Below are positions 63,508 to 64,000 of a stretch of DNA of 64,000 nucleotides, piece by piece. Source of the stretch: Clostridium vincentii (GTDB lineage Bacteria; Bacillota; Clostridia; Clostridiales; Clostridiaceae); assembly GCF_002995745.1 (NCBI RefSeq), contig NZ_PVXQ01000012.1:1-64000 (forward strand). The letters are read 5' to 3'. A program made the translations under genes and the position numbers. Every line of letters begins with the position of its first letter. Position 1 is the stretch's first letter. Below the pieces are notes generated by a model. That model had not been told where the DNA came from. It saw nothing but the letters and a program-made list of their open reading frames with translations, and searched no databases.

Positions 63508-64000
63508 ATGATTATAAACCACAATTTAGGTGCAATGAACGCTAACAGAAACATGGGTATTAACGCAAGTAATGCTAGCAAATCAATGGAAAAACTTTCA
63601 TCAGGTCTTAGAATTAACAAAGCTGGGGACGATGCAGCAGGTCTTGCTATATCAGAAAAGATGAGAGGACAAATCAGAGGATTAGATCAAGCTTCAGCTA
63701 ATGCTCAAGACGGTATTTCCATGATTGGAACTGCTGAAGGTGCGTTAAACGAAACTACTTCAATTCTTCAAAGAATGAGAGAACTTGCAGTGCAAGGTGC
63801 TAATGATACTAATACAACTGAAGATAGAACACAAATACAAAAAGAAATGAATCAGTTAACTTCAGAAGTAAGCAGAATTGGTAATCATACTGAGTTTAAT
63901 ACTCAATCATTACTTGATGGTAAATCAGGAGTTGTAACATCAGCGGCATCAGGAACATCAGCATCATCAGCATTTACGTTCCAAATTGGTGCAAATCAAG
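63508..64000 (+). CDS. fliC: Flagellin, 3' end outside the window
   Basis: The first 164 codons of flagellin are present. MIINHNLGAMNANRNMG, SMEKLSSGLRINKAGDDAAG and LAISEKMRGQIRGLDQAS are the conserved D0/D1 regions, with EGALNETTSILQRMRELAVQ following. At about residue 149 a Ser/Ala-rich stretch (SAASGTSASSAF) begins the variable part. A strong CAAGGAGGAAA ribosome site precedes it, and its translation is the likely target of CsrA. The window ends mid-gene. Confidence 0.95.
   Translation, partial: MIINHNLGAMNANRNMGINASNASKSMEKLSSGLRINKAGDDAAGLAISEKMRGQIRGLDQASANAQDGISMIGTAEGALNETTSILQRMRELAVQGANDTNTTEDRTQIQKEMNQLTSEVSRIGNHTEFNTQSLLDGKSGVVTSAASGTSASSAFTFQIGANQ

Overview
The window is AT-rich DNA with strong AGGAGG-type ribosome sites, several GTG/TTG starts and compact operons. 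The gene set is that of an anaerobic, motile, low-GC Firmicute of the Clostridium type: single-chain pyruvate:ferredoxin oxidoreductase, PPi-type phosphofructokinase, NADP-type glutamate dehydrogenase, a Firmicute che/fli order with CheC, CheD and FliY, and FlgM, FliW and CsrA. I see no rRNA, tRNA, CRISPR array, phage or plasmid gene. The only recognisable insertion sequence is one IS66-type end at the left edge.

Positions 1-11,300 are a mixed housekeeping and accessory stretch. It holds the IS66 end with a disrupted gene tail, a single-HKD phospholipase-D-like protein, a TtcA-type tRNA thiolase, a DUF4250 protein, a tiny membrane protein, a secreted polysaccharide deacetylase, a PAS-GGDEF-EAL protein, a Cna-B-like small protein with dUTPase, an ABC-F ATPase divergent from a TetR regulator, and a DUF4397 protein paired with a low-complexity partner. 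Positions 11,300-17,600 carry a cysteine desulfurase-like enzyme, a zinc-ribbon membrane protein, phosphofructokinase, an MntP-type exporter, a Fur-family regulator, and a metal ABC permease/ATPase pair. A perfect GTTGCAAA-CTA-TTTGCAAC palindrome sits on the promoter of that pair.

Positions 17,700-29,600 carry a DUF6762 protein, oligoendopeptidase F, a two-component system, ApbE followed by a polyferredoxin/FMN-binding membrane protein, a rhomboid protease, glutamate dehydrogenase and a processive glycosyltransferase. Positions 29,700-38,070 are an operon-like block: topoisomerase IV B and A, a DJ-1 protein, RecJ and MurG. Then come pyruvate:ferredoxin oxidoreductase, a Cys/His-rich DUF1292 protein, two PLP aminotransferases and a HAD phosphatase.

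Positions 45,331-64,000 are a chemotaxis and flagellar locus: fapA-like, cheW, cheD, cheB, cheR, cheA, cheC, cheY, a second cheW, fliM, fliY, terminator, sigma-28-type promoter, flgM, flgN, flgK, flgL, fliW, csrA, flaG, an unknown small gene, fliS, fliD, a fliT-like gene, a 700-base repeat region, and the start of flagellin. The late-gene promoter in front of the anti-sigma factor flgM, the fliW-csrA pair, and CsrA-type GGA sites in the flagellin leader together describe the known control of filament assembly. The unusual part is the flagellin upstream region, where a unit of about 179 bases carrying a sigma-28-like box occurs three times, followed by a fourth, promoter-only copy.

The best candidates for something less described are the flagellin promoter repeat array, the ApbE/duplicated FMN-domain polyferredoxin with its adjacent sensor pair, the Cys/His-rich DUF1292 protein, and a GTTGAGAGTTGA-type dispersed repeat seen in three intergenic regions. 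None of these is proven here to be a new system.
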